A stretch of DNA of 6,212 nucleotides from Dokdonella_A sp035263065 (GTDB taxonomy: Bacteria; Pseudomonadota; Gammaproteobacteria; Xanthomonadales; Rhodanobacteraceae). Shown one piece after another: positions 1 through 6,212 of the stretch. Position 1 is the first letter of the stretch. Each line of letters opens with the position of its first letter. The position numbers were made by a program, and so were the translations under genes. The stretch spans positions 1 to 6,212 of the forward strand of contig DATFRS010000286.1 in the NCBI GenBank assembly GCA_035263065.1. The letters run 5' to 3'. Under the pieces are notes generated by a model. It made no database searches, was not told where the DNA came from, and saw only the letters and a program-made list of their open reading frames with translations.

Positions 1-1530
1 GAGGTCCTCCCATTTCTCGGCGGCCTTGAGGTAGAGCTTGTCGAGGAACGCATCGAACATGCCCTTGCCTTCGAAGTACGCGCCGACGACGAAGTCCCAC
101 GCTTCCTTCGCTGCCTTGCGGATCGGCTCGAGACGGTCCCAGATGTCCGAAAGCGTCTTGGCGATCGAATCCCAGACCGATTTCGCGAAGCCCTTCAGCG
201 CCTCGAGCGCCGGCGCGCCGAACTTCGTCCACAGGCCGCTGAAGAACGCGCCGATCGCCGCCGCGTCCTGCCGGATCCGCTCGATCGCCGCGCCGCCGAT
301 CTTCTTGGCGAGATCGATGAGGAAATTCGCGCCGTCGCCGAGCGCGCTGCACGCGCCCGCGACGAACTGGCCGAGACCCTTCAGCGCACCGCCGCCGAGG
401 TCGACGACGAGGAACTCGATCGCTCCGGCGATGCCGTCGCTGCGCACGCGCCCGGCGAGTCCGCTAAACAGCCCGTCGAAGCCGGCGCCGATCTTGTCGG
501 AAAGCCAGGTCTTGAGATTGCGCAGGAACGCGAGGACGCCGGGCGCAAGTTTCTCGATCTGATCGACGACGAACTGCTTGGTCGCGCCCCACGCCTTGCC
601 TGCCGTCGCCTTGCCGCGGTTCCACGCGTTGCCGGCGGCATCGCCTGCGGCGCCGAGCGCGCGCCCGAGCCGCGTGTCCTTCAGCGAGAACTCGGCGCGC
701 AACGCGCCGCCCCGATCGCCGGAAAGCGCCGGCGCGGCGCGGTCCTCGCGCGTCACCGCATCGGCCGCACGGTCGGCTTCCGCTTCGAGCGGGTCGTCGG
801 CGCCGCCGACGAGCGTGCCGTCGCGGCCTTTCGCGGCGATCTCCGTCGGCATCGCGCCGTCGGCCTGCTGCACCGTGTGCGCGAGCTCATGCGCCAGCAG
901 ATGCTTGCCGTCGTGCGTATCCGGCGCGTAGCGTCCGGCGGCGAAATAGATGTCGCGGCCGGCGGTGAACGCCTCGGCGCCGAGCGCCTGCGCCGCCGCT
1001 GCCGCCGGCGCGTCGGTATGCACGCGCACGTCGTCGAAGCCGCGATCGAAACGCGACGCCATCGCGCTGCGCACCTGCGGGTCGAGCGGAACGCCGCTGC
1101 TCGACGACGGCACGATCTCGTCGGCATCGATGTCCGCCGCGTCGCCATCGTCGTCCCGCTGCGCCTGCACGATCGCGCGGATCGGCTCCGCCGCCGGCGG
1201 CTGCGCTTCGCTCGGCGCGCTCGCGCGGCACTGCTCGCACGTGCCGCAGCTGCAGCTGCGCATGACGACGCGATGCCGCTCGGCGTTCGGGGCGAGCATG
1301 CGCTGCACGTGCCGGTTGCCGTGACTGCGCTGCACGCGCTTCAGCAGCACCGTCGTCGAGCGCGCCGACGAGCCGGGCCTGGGATCGTCGTTCGCACCGA
1401 GCGGCGCGCCCGCCGCAACGCGCATCCCGTCGAGTGCGAACGGCGCCGGCGCGTCGTGCGCTTCGGACGCATGCGTCAGCGCCGGATCGGCGGGCTCGAG
1501 CCTGCGCTCGAACAGCGCCTCGTTACCCAT
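1..1530 (-). CDS. Large eCIS-core (DUF4157) protein, 3' end beyond window (partial)
   Basis: The first 510 codons of a gene that starts at ATG 1528-1530, 12 nt after the previous stop; no clear Shine-Dalgarno is seen, so translation may depend on coupling. The N-terminal part carries LLKRVQRSHGNRHVQRML (62-79), like the LQR-GN-AV-LL helix that often precedes DUF4157 domains, then a Cys cluster SCSCGTCEQC (C93, C95, C98, C101) that could bind a metal. The eCIS core (about 146-259) has FDDVRVHTD, FTAGRDIYFAAGRYAP and LLAHELAHTVQQ with H214-E215-H218, then DDPLEAEADRAADAV (245-259), the usual end of the family signature. From about 280 onward it is a long run of amphipathic helices with spaced aromatic residues (FFSGLWTKFG, SVWDSIAKTLSDIWDRL, EAWDFVVGAYFEGKGMF) and no transmembrane-length span. 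Large eCIS-core proteins often carry a toxin or peptidase at the C-terminus, which would lie outside this window. Likely an injected or particle-associated protein, by family inference. Confidence 0.93.
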   Translation of the reverse strand, partial: MGNEALFERRLEPADPALTHASEAHDAPAPFALDGMRVAAGAPLGANDDPRPGSSARSTTVLLKRVQRSHGNRHVQRMLAPNAERHRVVMRSCSCGTCEQCRASAPSEAQPPAAEPIRAIVQAQRDDDGDAADIDADEIVPSSSSGVPLDPQVRSAMASRFDRGFDDVRVHTDAPAAAAAQALGAEAFTAGRDIYFAAGRYAPDTHDGKHLLAHELAHTVQQADGAMPTEIAAKGRDGTLVGGADDPLEAEADRAADAVTREDRAAPALSGDRGGALRAEFSLKDTRLGRALGAAGDAAGNAWNRGKATAGKAWGATKQFVVDQIEKLAPGVLAFLRNLKTWLSDKIGAGFDGLFSGLAGRVRSDGIAGAIEFLVVDLGGGALKGLGQFVAGACSALGDGANFLIDLAKKIGGAAIERIRQDAAAIGAFFSGLWTKFGAPALEALKGFAKSVWDSIAKTLSDIWDRLEPIRKAAKEAWDFVVGAYFEGKGMFDAFLDKLYLKAAEKWEDL

Positions 1531-1542
1531 GGCACGCGGCGC

Positions 1543-1944
1543 TCACGGCGCGCTCCGCACGAAACGTCCTTCGCGTCCACTCCATTCGAGCCGGTCGCGC
1601 TCGCGCGCGAGCCAGGCCGACCACGCGGCGAGCGCCGCCTCGCGTTGCGTCGCTACCCAGGCATCGGGCATGCGCGCGAAGGCATCGACGATCTCGGCTT
1701 CACGCCCGGTCAGCGCGGCCAGCAGGATCTCCGCCGCCCACGCGGTCGCCGCATCGCCGAGCGCGGCGATGAGCGCATCGAGCAGGTCGAGCGTCGGTGT
1801 CGCGATGAGATCGAGCACGGCCTGCGGGCCGGCGACGACGACGCGTCGCTGCGCCGGCGTGCCGGTGCCGCCCGGCGACGATGTCGTCGCGAAATCGACC
1901 GGCGTCGCACGCAACAGCGCGGGAATGTCGTCGCGCGCGCTCAT
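1543..1944 (-). CDS. Small helical hypothetical protein between two eCIS-core genes
   Basis: A 133-aa protein of no family I can name. The ATG at 1942-1944 is supported by the ATGA overlap with the upstream stop and by GGGAG 7 nt upstream. The same frame stays open for a further 900 codons upstream, but that part is antisense-like noise over the ATPase and eCIS-core genes. Residues 1-35 are polar and probably flexible (Ser/Gly/Thr around 20-30). Residues 36-120 read as three or four helices rich in Ala and Leu: AVLDLIATPTLDLLDALIAA, AWAAEILLAALTG, EIVDAFARMPDAWVATQ and AALAAWSAWLARERDRLEW. It ends in a basic WSGREGRFVRSAP tail. There are no cysteines, signal peptide or membrane span. Its size, acidity in the middle and position between two putative cargo genes would suit a chaperone or adaptor for the neighbouring cargo, but this is inference only. 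HEAT-like helical packing is another possibility. Confidence 0.85.
   Translation of the reverse strand: MSARDDIPALLRATPVDFATTSSPGGTGTPAQRRVVVAGPQAVLDLIATPTLDLLDALIAALGDAATAWAAEILLAALTGREAEIVDAFARMPDAWVATQREAALAAWSAWLARERDRLEWSGREGRFVRSAP
1941..1944 (-). promoter_or_regulatory. ATGA stop-start overlap (translational coupling)
   Basis: The TGA of the 378-residue eCIS-core gene and the ATG of the 133-residue gene share bases. This arrangement usually means coupled translation and matched amounts of the two products, which fits a partner relationship (inference). Confidence 0.8.
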
Positions 1945-3077
1945 CGCCCCGCTCCCGGATACTCTTCCATGTAGTGCTGCTCGACCGTCTTGCCGCGCAG
2001 CGTGCCGGTGTCGTAGACGCGCGCCAGCACGTCGTCGACGAGCTGCGCCTGCGTCTTCGCGCCGCTGTGCACGGATTCGTAGTCGGACAGGAAAAAATCG
2101 CTGTCGTGCGGATCGGCGCGGCGGCTGCGGCCTTCCGCCTTCTTCGTCTCGAACCAGATCTGCCCGAGGCGCAGCATGCCCTCGACCTCCTGCTCGACGA
2201 CGCGCCGCGCGTACGTGCGCGCCGAGACCGAGCCGCGGCTGCCCTTGGCCGCTTCGGCGGCCAGCGCCGCGAACTTCGGCGCGCGCAGCGCGTTGTTGAG
2301 CTCGAACAGGAAGTCGCTCATCGCCGCGACGGCGTCGGTGCGCGTTCTCGGCACGTAGACGCTGCTGCCGGACGTGTACGCGCGTCCGACCGCCGGCGCC
2401 GGGCCGTCCTCGGAGAAACCGCCGAACTGGATGCCCGCCGCTTCGGCCGCGTCGACGAGCTTCATCGCCGAGGGGTTGCGGTAGATCATCTTCGCGGCGT
2501 CGAGGAATTTCTTCGCAAAGCCGTTCAGAAGCAGCAGCGTGCCGTGCGGATCGGGCAGCGGACCGCGCTGCGCCCAGCCGACGTCGAGGTGCACGCCGCG
2601 CGCGGCCGCGCTCACCGTCGGGATGCGCTCGCCGGCTTCGACCGCATGCGCGGACGCTTCGGCTTCGCGCTCGGCCTCGTGCCGGTCGCTCTCGAGCGGC
2701 TCGGCCGCGCCCGCCGCGCCGGCGCGGCGCTGCTGGATCACGTGCGCGACTTCGTGTGCCAGCAGCGCGCGGCCTTCGCGAGAGGACGGCGCGTACATGC
2801 CTTTGGCGAAATAGATCTCGCGCCCGGCGGTGAATGCGCTCGCGCCGAGATCGGCGCTTTGCCGGTGCGCATCCTGATCGGCGTGCACGCGCACGTCGCC
2901 GAGATCGGTTTCGAACTCGGCCTCGAGGAACTCGCGCACGCCTTCCGGCAGCGCTTCGCCGGGCCGCTCGGCTGCTCGATCGTGACCCGGGCCCGCGCGC
3001 CGCGGCCGCTCGGGCGCGGGCGTCTCCTCGGCGTGATCGTCGTGCCGCTGCTTCGAGCTCGGATAGCGCCACCACAC
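1941..3077 (-). CDS. eCIS-core (DUF4157) protein with unrecognised C-terminal domain
   Basis: A 378-aa protein starting at GTG (3075-3077), chosen because a strong Shine-Dalgarno lies 6 nt upstream. Residues 1-40 are charged, His/Arg/Pro-rich and probably disordered. The eCIS-core (DUF4157) domain spans about 42-146: EGVREFLEAEF, then DVRVHAD, FTAGREIYFAKGMYAP and LLAHEVAHVIQQ, with the zinc-binding HExxH at H108-E109-H112. The EAEREAEASAHAV stretch (134-146) occupies the place of the family's EAD-type motif after HExxH. Residues about 175-378 form a second domain I do not recognise, containing YVPRTRTDAVAAMSDF, FELNNA (258-263), a YARRVVEQEVEGMLRLG helix and IWFETKK. No signal peptide or membrane segment is seen. 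In known eCIS loci, DUF4157 proteins are likely cargo or cargo-processing peptidases, so the C-terminal half may be the effector part (inference). It follows the ATPase gene by 18 nt and overlaps the next gene as ATGA. Confidence 0.92.
   Translation of the reverse strand: MWWRYPSSKQRHDDHAEETPAPERPRRAGPGHDRAAERPGEALPEGVREFLEAEFETDLGDVRVHADQDAHRQSADLGASAFTAGREIYFAKGMYAPSSREGRALLAHEVAHVIQQRRAGAAGAAEPLESDRHEAEREAEASAHAVEAGERIPTVSAAARGVHLDVGWAQRGPLPDPHGTLLLLNGFAKKFLDAAKMIYRNPSAMKLVDAAEAAGIQFGGFSEDGPAPAVGRAYTSGSSVYVPRTRTDAVAAMSDFLFELNNALRAPKFAALAAEAAKGSRGSVSARTYARRVVEQEVEGMLRLGQIWFETKKAEGRSRRADPHDSDFFLSDYESVHSGAKTQAQLVDDVLARVYDTGTLRGKTVEQHYMEEYPGAGR
1952..1956 (-). promoter_or_regulatory. Shine-Dalgarno of the 133-residue gene
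   Basis: The minus strand reads GGGAG, 7 nt before the ATG at 1944. It sits inside the last codons of the upstream eCIS-core gene and, with the ATGA overlap, supports this start over the very long upstream-open frame. Confidence 0.6.
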
Positions 3078-3083
3078 GGCCGG

Positions 3084-3093
3084 CCTCCTCCTC
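3084..3093 (-). promoter_or_regulatory. Strong Shine-Dalgarno before the GTG-start eCIS-core gene
   Basis: On the minus strand this reads GAGGAGGAGG, 6 nt before the GTG at 3077-3075. It lies just upstream of, and adjacent to, the ATPase stop codon region. It is the best ribosome binding site in the window and decides the GTG start. It suggests that this protein is made independently of, and possibly more strongly than, the ATPase. Confidence 0.8.
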
Positions 3094-3095
3094 GC

Positions 3096-5333
3096 TCACG
3101 CGCGCAGCGTGAGATCGAAATACGGCCCGAAGTCGCTGCGCACGCAGAGCTTGCCCTCCTTCTGCAGCTCGCTGCGGATCGCCAGCACGACATGGCGCAT
3201 GCAGATCGGCGCCTGTTCCTCCGCGGCCTGGAACGCCGCGTTCAGCACGACGTTCTTGATGCTGCCGCCGGCAAACCGGAACTGGCGCGCGAGGAACGCG
3301 AAGTCGACGTCGTCGGCGCGCGGCGCGTCCGCGGGGAAATGGCCGCGCCAGATGCGCTCGCGCATCGTCTCGTCCGGGAACGGGAACTCGACGACCTGCT
3401 TCATGCGCCGCATGAACGCGTCGTCGAGATTGGTCTGCAGGTTCGTCGCCAGCACGACGATGCCTTCGTACTGCTCGACGCGCTGCAGGAGGTAGTTCAC
3501 CTCGATGTTGGCGTAGCGATCGTGCGCGTCCTTGACCTCGGTGCGCTTGCCGAACAGCGCGTCGGCCTCGTCGAAGAACAGCACGGCCTGCGAGCGCTCG
3601 GCATCGCGGAAGATCTCGCTGAGATTGCGCTCGGTCTCGCCGATGTACTTGCTGACGACGCTCGAGAGGTCGATCTGGAACAATTCGAGCGCGAGCTCGG
3701 CGGCGAGCACCTCGGCCGCCATCGTCTTGCCGGTGCCCGACGGTCCCGTGAACAGCACGACCAGCCCCTTGCCGCGCGAAAGCTTGTCGCCGAAGCCCCA
3801 TTCGCGATGCACGACGCGCCGATGCCGCAGCCAGGCGACGATCTGCTTCAGCTGCGTCGTCCGGTCCTGCGGCAGCACGAGATCGTCCCAGCGATAGCGC
3901 GGTTCGATGCGCAGCGCGAAGCGGCCGAGCTGCGGCGAGGTCATCGTGCGCCCCGCGTCGAGCACATCGTCGAACGATGGCGCCGACGCCGACGCATCGC
4001 GCGAGGCCGCGATGCCGGACGCAAGCTCGACGACCTGCCGGATGCGACGCTCGCCGTGGCCGAAGAGGTCGGCGAGACGCGCCGGGTCCCACGACGCCGC
4101 GCAGTCCCTCGCGGCCGACTCCCAGCTCAGGCGGCGCGCCGCGTAATCGGGCGCGTCGACGGCGAGGCGCCAGACGCGCACGTCGGGCGGCACGTCGCTG
4201 AGCGCCTCGTCCGCACCGAGCAGCAGGACCGGCTCGCGAAGCTCCGCGAGCTCGCGCCAGAAACCGGCGGCGCCGGCGCGACGTTGCGCCGCATCGTGCT
4301 CGGCGGGCGCCTCGTCGAGCCGCACGGCGAGCACCGCGCCGCCGATCAGCGCGTCGCGGCGCAGCGCGGCTAGCGATTCCGGCGACTTCGCAGCGCCGGC
4401 AGCCGCGAGCAGCAGCTTGCGGCCCAGCGCCCGTGCGAACACTTCCGCGGCGCCGAGTCGGGCAGAATCCGACGTGCCGTGCAGATGCACGACGACGCCG
4501 GTCCGGCGCGTGCGCTTCAGGAACGACGTGCAGGCGGCGATCCGCGAGCGTGTCGGCGCGTCGATCTCGAGCTCGCCTCGACTCGCAACCGTGTCGATCA
4601 GCGCGGCACCCGCGACGCGCCGCAATGGCGGCGCGAGCAGGAACGCGGCGACGCTGTCCTCGAGCTTGAACCACTGCCGCGGCAGCGGCGCGGGGCGCTC
4701 GGCAGGATCCTCGCCGAGCTGGACCAGGCGCCGGCCGACCAGCGTGCCGTCCGCATCGAACAGCCGGCGCGCGAAGATCGCCTCGCGCGCGTCGCGGCAG
4801 ATCAGCTGCAGCGCGAGGCCGATGCTCGGCCGGCGGCGCGTGACGTCGTCGTGCAGGTAACCGTAGATCGTCTCGTAGAGCGGATCGATCTCGACGGCGA
4901 GCGCCAGCAGCAGCACGTCGACTTCCGCCGCCGACAGCTCGAAATGCCGCGCCAGCGTCGGCAGCGAGAGCAACGCGCCGCCGCGCTCGGTGGCGAGTCG
5001 CCGCGCATCGATGCGCGCACGCAGTGCATCGATCTCGCGGTCGAGCCGGGCAAGCGCGGGTTGCAGCGCATCAGCGTGCTTCCAGCGGTCGCCGACGAAA
5101 TCGAGGCGCGCGAGCAACGATTCGATCTGCTCTTCGCCGATGACGAGGCCGCGCAGATGGGCCGGCACGTCGGCGGTCGCGCCCGCGCGCTGGCAACGCA
5201 GCGCGCGCACGAGCAGGAGATCGAGCCGCTGCAGCTCGTCGAACACGTGCTCGGCGCTGTCGGCATAGGGCGCGCCGGCCGCGGCGGCGGGACCGGGCGA
5301 CGCGTGCAGCGCGGCTTCCTCGTCGAACGTCAT
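3096..5333 (-). CDS. AAA+ ATPase of eCIS (Afp15/PVC15-like), tandem ATPase domains
   Basis: A 745-aa protein. The ATG at 5331-5333 is preferred because it overlaps the upstream stop as ATGA; the frame is open 34 codons further up, but that part lies inside the neighbouring gene. The N-terminal part has a helical segment (about 25-110) and a winged-helix-like region (about 120-180, with LSAAEVDVLLLALAVEIDP and YLHDDVTRRRPS) typical of this ATPase group. A first AAA-like domain (about 275-460) has a broken P-loop, GTSDSARL at 286-293, in which the GKT is lost; a D340-E341 pair remains. The second domain (about 490-745) is intact: Walker A GPSGTGKT 530-537 (K536), Walker B VLFFDEAD 584-591 (D588, E589), sensor 1 N631, arginine-finger candidates R642/R643, and a sensor-2-like GGSIKN at 689-694. 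Family knowledge: such ATPases sit in Afp/PVC-type eCIS loci and are associated with particle assembly or cargo loading in the producing cell. Substrate specificity cannot be read from the sequence. Confidence 0.93.
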   Translation of the reverse strand: MTFDEEAALHASPGPAAAAGAPYADSAEHVFDELQRLDLLLVRALRCQRAGATADVPAHLRGLVIGEEQIESLLARLDFVGDRWKHADALQPALARLDREIDALRARIDARRLATERGGALLSLPTLARHFELSAAEVDVLLLALAVEIDPLYETIYGYLHDDVTRRRPSIGLALQLICRDAREAIFARRLFDADGTLVGRRLVQLGEDPAERPAPLPRQWFKLEDSVAAFLLAPPLRRVAGAALIDTVASRGELEIDAPTRSRIAACTSFLKRTRRTGVVVHLHGTSDSARLGAAEVFARALGRKLLLAAAGAAKSPESLAALRRDALIGGAVLAVRLDEAPAEHDAAQRRAGAAGFWRELAELREPVLLLGADEALSDVPPDVRVWRLAVDAPDYAARRLSWESAARDCAASWDPARLADLFGHGERRIRQVVELASGIAASRDASASAPSFDDVLDAGRTMTSPQLGRFALRIEPRYRWDDLVLPQDRTTQLKQIVAWLRHRRVVHREWGFGDKLSRGKGLVVLFTGPSGTGKTMAAEVLAAELALELFQIDLSSVVSKYIGETERNLSEIFRDAERSQAVLFFDEADALFGKRTEVKDAHDRYANIEVNYLLQRVEQYEGIVVLATNLQTNLDDAFMRRMKQVVEFPFPDETMRERIWRGHFPADAPRADDVDFAFLARQFRFAGGSIKNVVLNAAFQAAEEQAPICMRHVVLAIRSELQKEGKLCVRSDFGPYFDLTLRA
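5330..5333 (-). promoter_or_regulatory. ATGA stop-start overlap (translational coupling)
   Basis: The TGA of the upstream gene overlaps the ATG of the AAA+ ATPase gene. No strong Shine-Dalgarno is seen directly before the ATPase start, only a G-rich run, so ATPase translation probably depends on ribosomes finishing the upstream gene. Confidence 0.75.
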
Positions 5334-6212
5334 GCGGCCCCCGGCCTGAAGACGAGCTCGCGGCCGCCGAGCCATTCGACAGCGCCGAGGCTCTCGAATG
5401 CCGAGCAGACGTGCAACGCGACGTGATACGGGCACGCGGCGAGCGCGACCGTTACGCGGCGCTCGTCGATGACGATCTCGCCGGCGACGGCGAGCAGCTT
5501 GTCGACGACGAACGCGCGGCCCGCCGTCCCGAAGCCGCGGATGCGCGCGGCGAACTCGGCGACGAGCCGGTCGGCCGCCTGTGTCGTCAGCGTCGTCGCA
5601 TCGTGCGCCTCGGCAAGAGCCAGTGCGTGCGCGAGCTCGGCGCAGGCTCCGCCGTCGAGCCTTTCGACGAAGCGCCTGAATCCGGCGACGTCGGGTTCGC
5701 CGATCCAGCCCGCGAGAAGCGCGGCGCCGGGATCGAGCGCGTCGCCTTCGCGTCCGACCAATTCCGACGCGACGCCGGCGAGAACATACGTCAGGGTCCG
5801 CGCACCGTGCGCCTGCCAGACGCGTGTCTTGCGAAGTGCCTGCAGCCAGCCGAGCCGCACGATCGTCGGCACCAGCAGCAGGAGGCCCGCGAACGCCGAT
5901 GCGACGACGTGCGCGCTCTCAGCGGACCGCGGCGGCGGAAACACCCCCGCGATTCCGCGCAAGGCGTCCGTGAGCTGCTGCACGAGCTCGCGCGCGGCGG
6001 CGTGGCCGGATGCCGCGCTTTCCAGTGCGGCCAGCACGGCGGAAAGCGCCGCGGCGGCACCGGTCGGGCTCGCCTCGTCGCGCACGCGGCGGAGCAGCCG
6101 CGACGCGAGGTCGTCGCGATGCGCATCGGCGAACACGCGATTGAGCACGTCGAGCGCGACGAGCGCATCAGACACCCGACCCAAGCTCTGCCGCCGGCCC
6201 GGCCGTTCGACG
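5330..6212 (-). CDS. eCIS ATPase-adjacent protein, 5' end open (partial)
   Basis: The frame is open to the right edge, so the start is uncertain. TTG at 6182-6184 (284 aa) and GTG at 6173-6175 (281 aa) are possible starts, but neither has a convincing Shine-Dalgarno, so the gene may begin outside the window. Numbered from the TTG, the protein is mostly helical and Ala/Leu/Arg-rich. Residues 99-114 (AGLLLLVPTIVRLGWL) resemble the conserved AG-LLLL-P-LG helix of eCIS tape-measure-like and ATPase-neighbour proteins. Residues 130-160 form another helical block with a VGREGDALDP turn. The end (about 225-281) looks like a small beta-rich domain finishing in EWLGGRELVFRPG. No signal peptide or clear membrane span is seen; the LLLL helix is short and continues amphipathically. 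It overlaps the AAA+ ATPase gene by ATGA. The role is inferred from these motifs and the neighbour; a cytoplasmic assembly factor or a piece of a larger protein are both possible. Confidence 0.72.
   Translation of the reverse strand, partial: VERPGRRQSLGRVSDALVALDVLNRVFADAHRDDLASRLLRRVRDEASPTGAAAALSAVLAALESAASGHAAARELVQQLTDALRGIAGVFPPPRSAESAHVVASAFAGLLLLVPTIVRLGWLQALRKTRVWQAHGARTLTYVLAGVASELVGREGDALDPGAALLAGWIGEPDVAGFRRFVERLDGGACAELAHALALAEAHDATTLTTQAADRLVAEFAARIRGFGTAGRAFVVDKLLAVAGEIVIDERRVTVALAACPYHVALHVCSAFESLGAVEWLGGRELVFRPGAA

Noticed and set aside
38..562. A 174-codon plus-strand frame near the left end
   Set aside because: It is antisense to the helical C-terminal part of the large eCIS-core protein, has a Ser/Arg/Pro/Ala-rich low-complexity product and shows no ribosome binding site.
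1245..1260. A perfect 16-bp palindrome, CGCAGCTGCAGCTGCG
   Set aside because: It lies inside coding sequence and is produced by the repeated Ser-Cys codons (AGC TGC AGC TGC) of the Cys cluster. There is no second copy and no promoter context to suggest an operator.
877..1974. A 365-codon open frame on the plus strand
   Set aside because: It is antisense to the Cys-cluster and eCIS-core part of the large DUF4157 gene and to the small 133-residue gene. Its product is extremely Arg-rich and low in complexity.
1881..4373. An 830-codon open frame on the plus strand
   Set aside because: It lies antisense to the ATPase and eCIS-core genes, whose motifs (Walker A/B, HExxH) are certain. Its product is Arg/His/Glu/Leu-rich without a domain, as expected for an antisense shadow in high-GC DNA.
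5333..5435. An N-terminal extension of 34 codons for the ATPase
   Set aside because: The extension is Arg-rich, overlaps the C-terminal coding part of the upstream gene including its WLGGR motif, and the ATGA overlap gives a better start.

Overview
The window is very GC-rich and codes almost end to end on the minus strand. Five genes read from right to left. Four junctions are tight: two ATGA overlaps and gaps of 12 and 18 bases, so this looks like the inside of one operon. Codon use is dominated by GCG, CGC, TCG, CTC and GAC. That suggests a high-GC proteobacterium, perhaps Burkholderia-like, but no marker gene fixes the taxon and this is a guess from composition only.

The content points to the accessory end of an extracellular contractile injection system (eCIS; the Afp/PVC/MAC-like phage-tail-derived family). 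In transcription order: (1) 6212-5330, an open-ended gene whose product resembles eCIS proteins next to the ATPase, with the LLLL-P-LGWL helix and a C-terminal WLGGR motif. (2) 5333-3096, a 745-residue two-domain AAA+ ATPase of the Afp15/PVC15 type, with a degenerate first ATPase domain and an intact second one. (3) 3077-1941, a 378-residue protein with an eCIS-core (DUF4157) HExxH domain followed by an unrecognised C-terminal domain. (4) 1944-1543, a 133-residue helical protein with no recognised function. (5) 1530-1, a second, larger eCIS-core protein with a Cys-cluster N-terminal region and a long amphipathic helical C-terminal part that leaves the window.

In known eCIS loci the AAA+ ATPase is linked to particle maturation or cargo loading, and DUF4157 proteins are the most characteristic associated cargo or cargo-processing proteins. 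The gene order here fits an ATPase plus loading and cargo module at the 3' part of an eCIS operon. Structural genes (sheath, tube, baseplate, spike) are not in the window, so the eCIS assignment rests on the ATPase, the two eCIS-core domains and the ATPase-adjacent protein. No RNA gene, mobile element, CRISPR array, promoter or terminator was seen. No stretch over 20 bases lacks a coding assignment.
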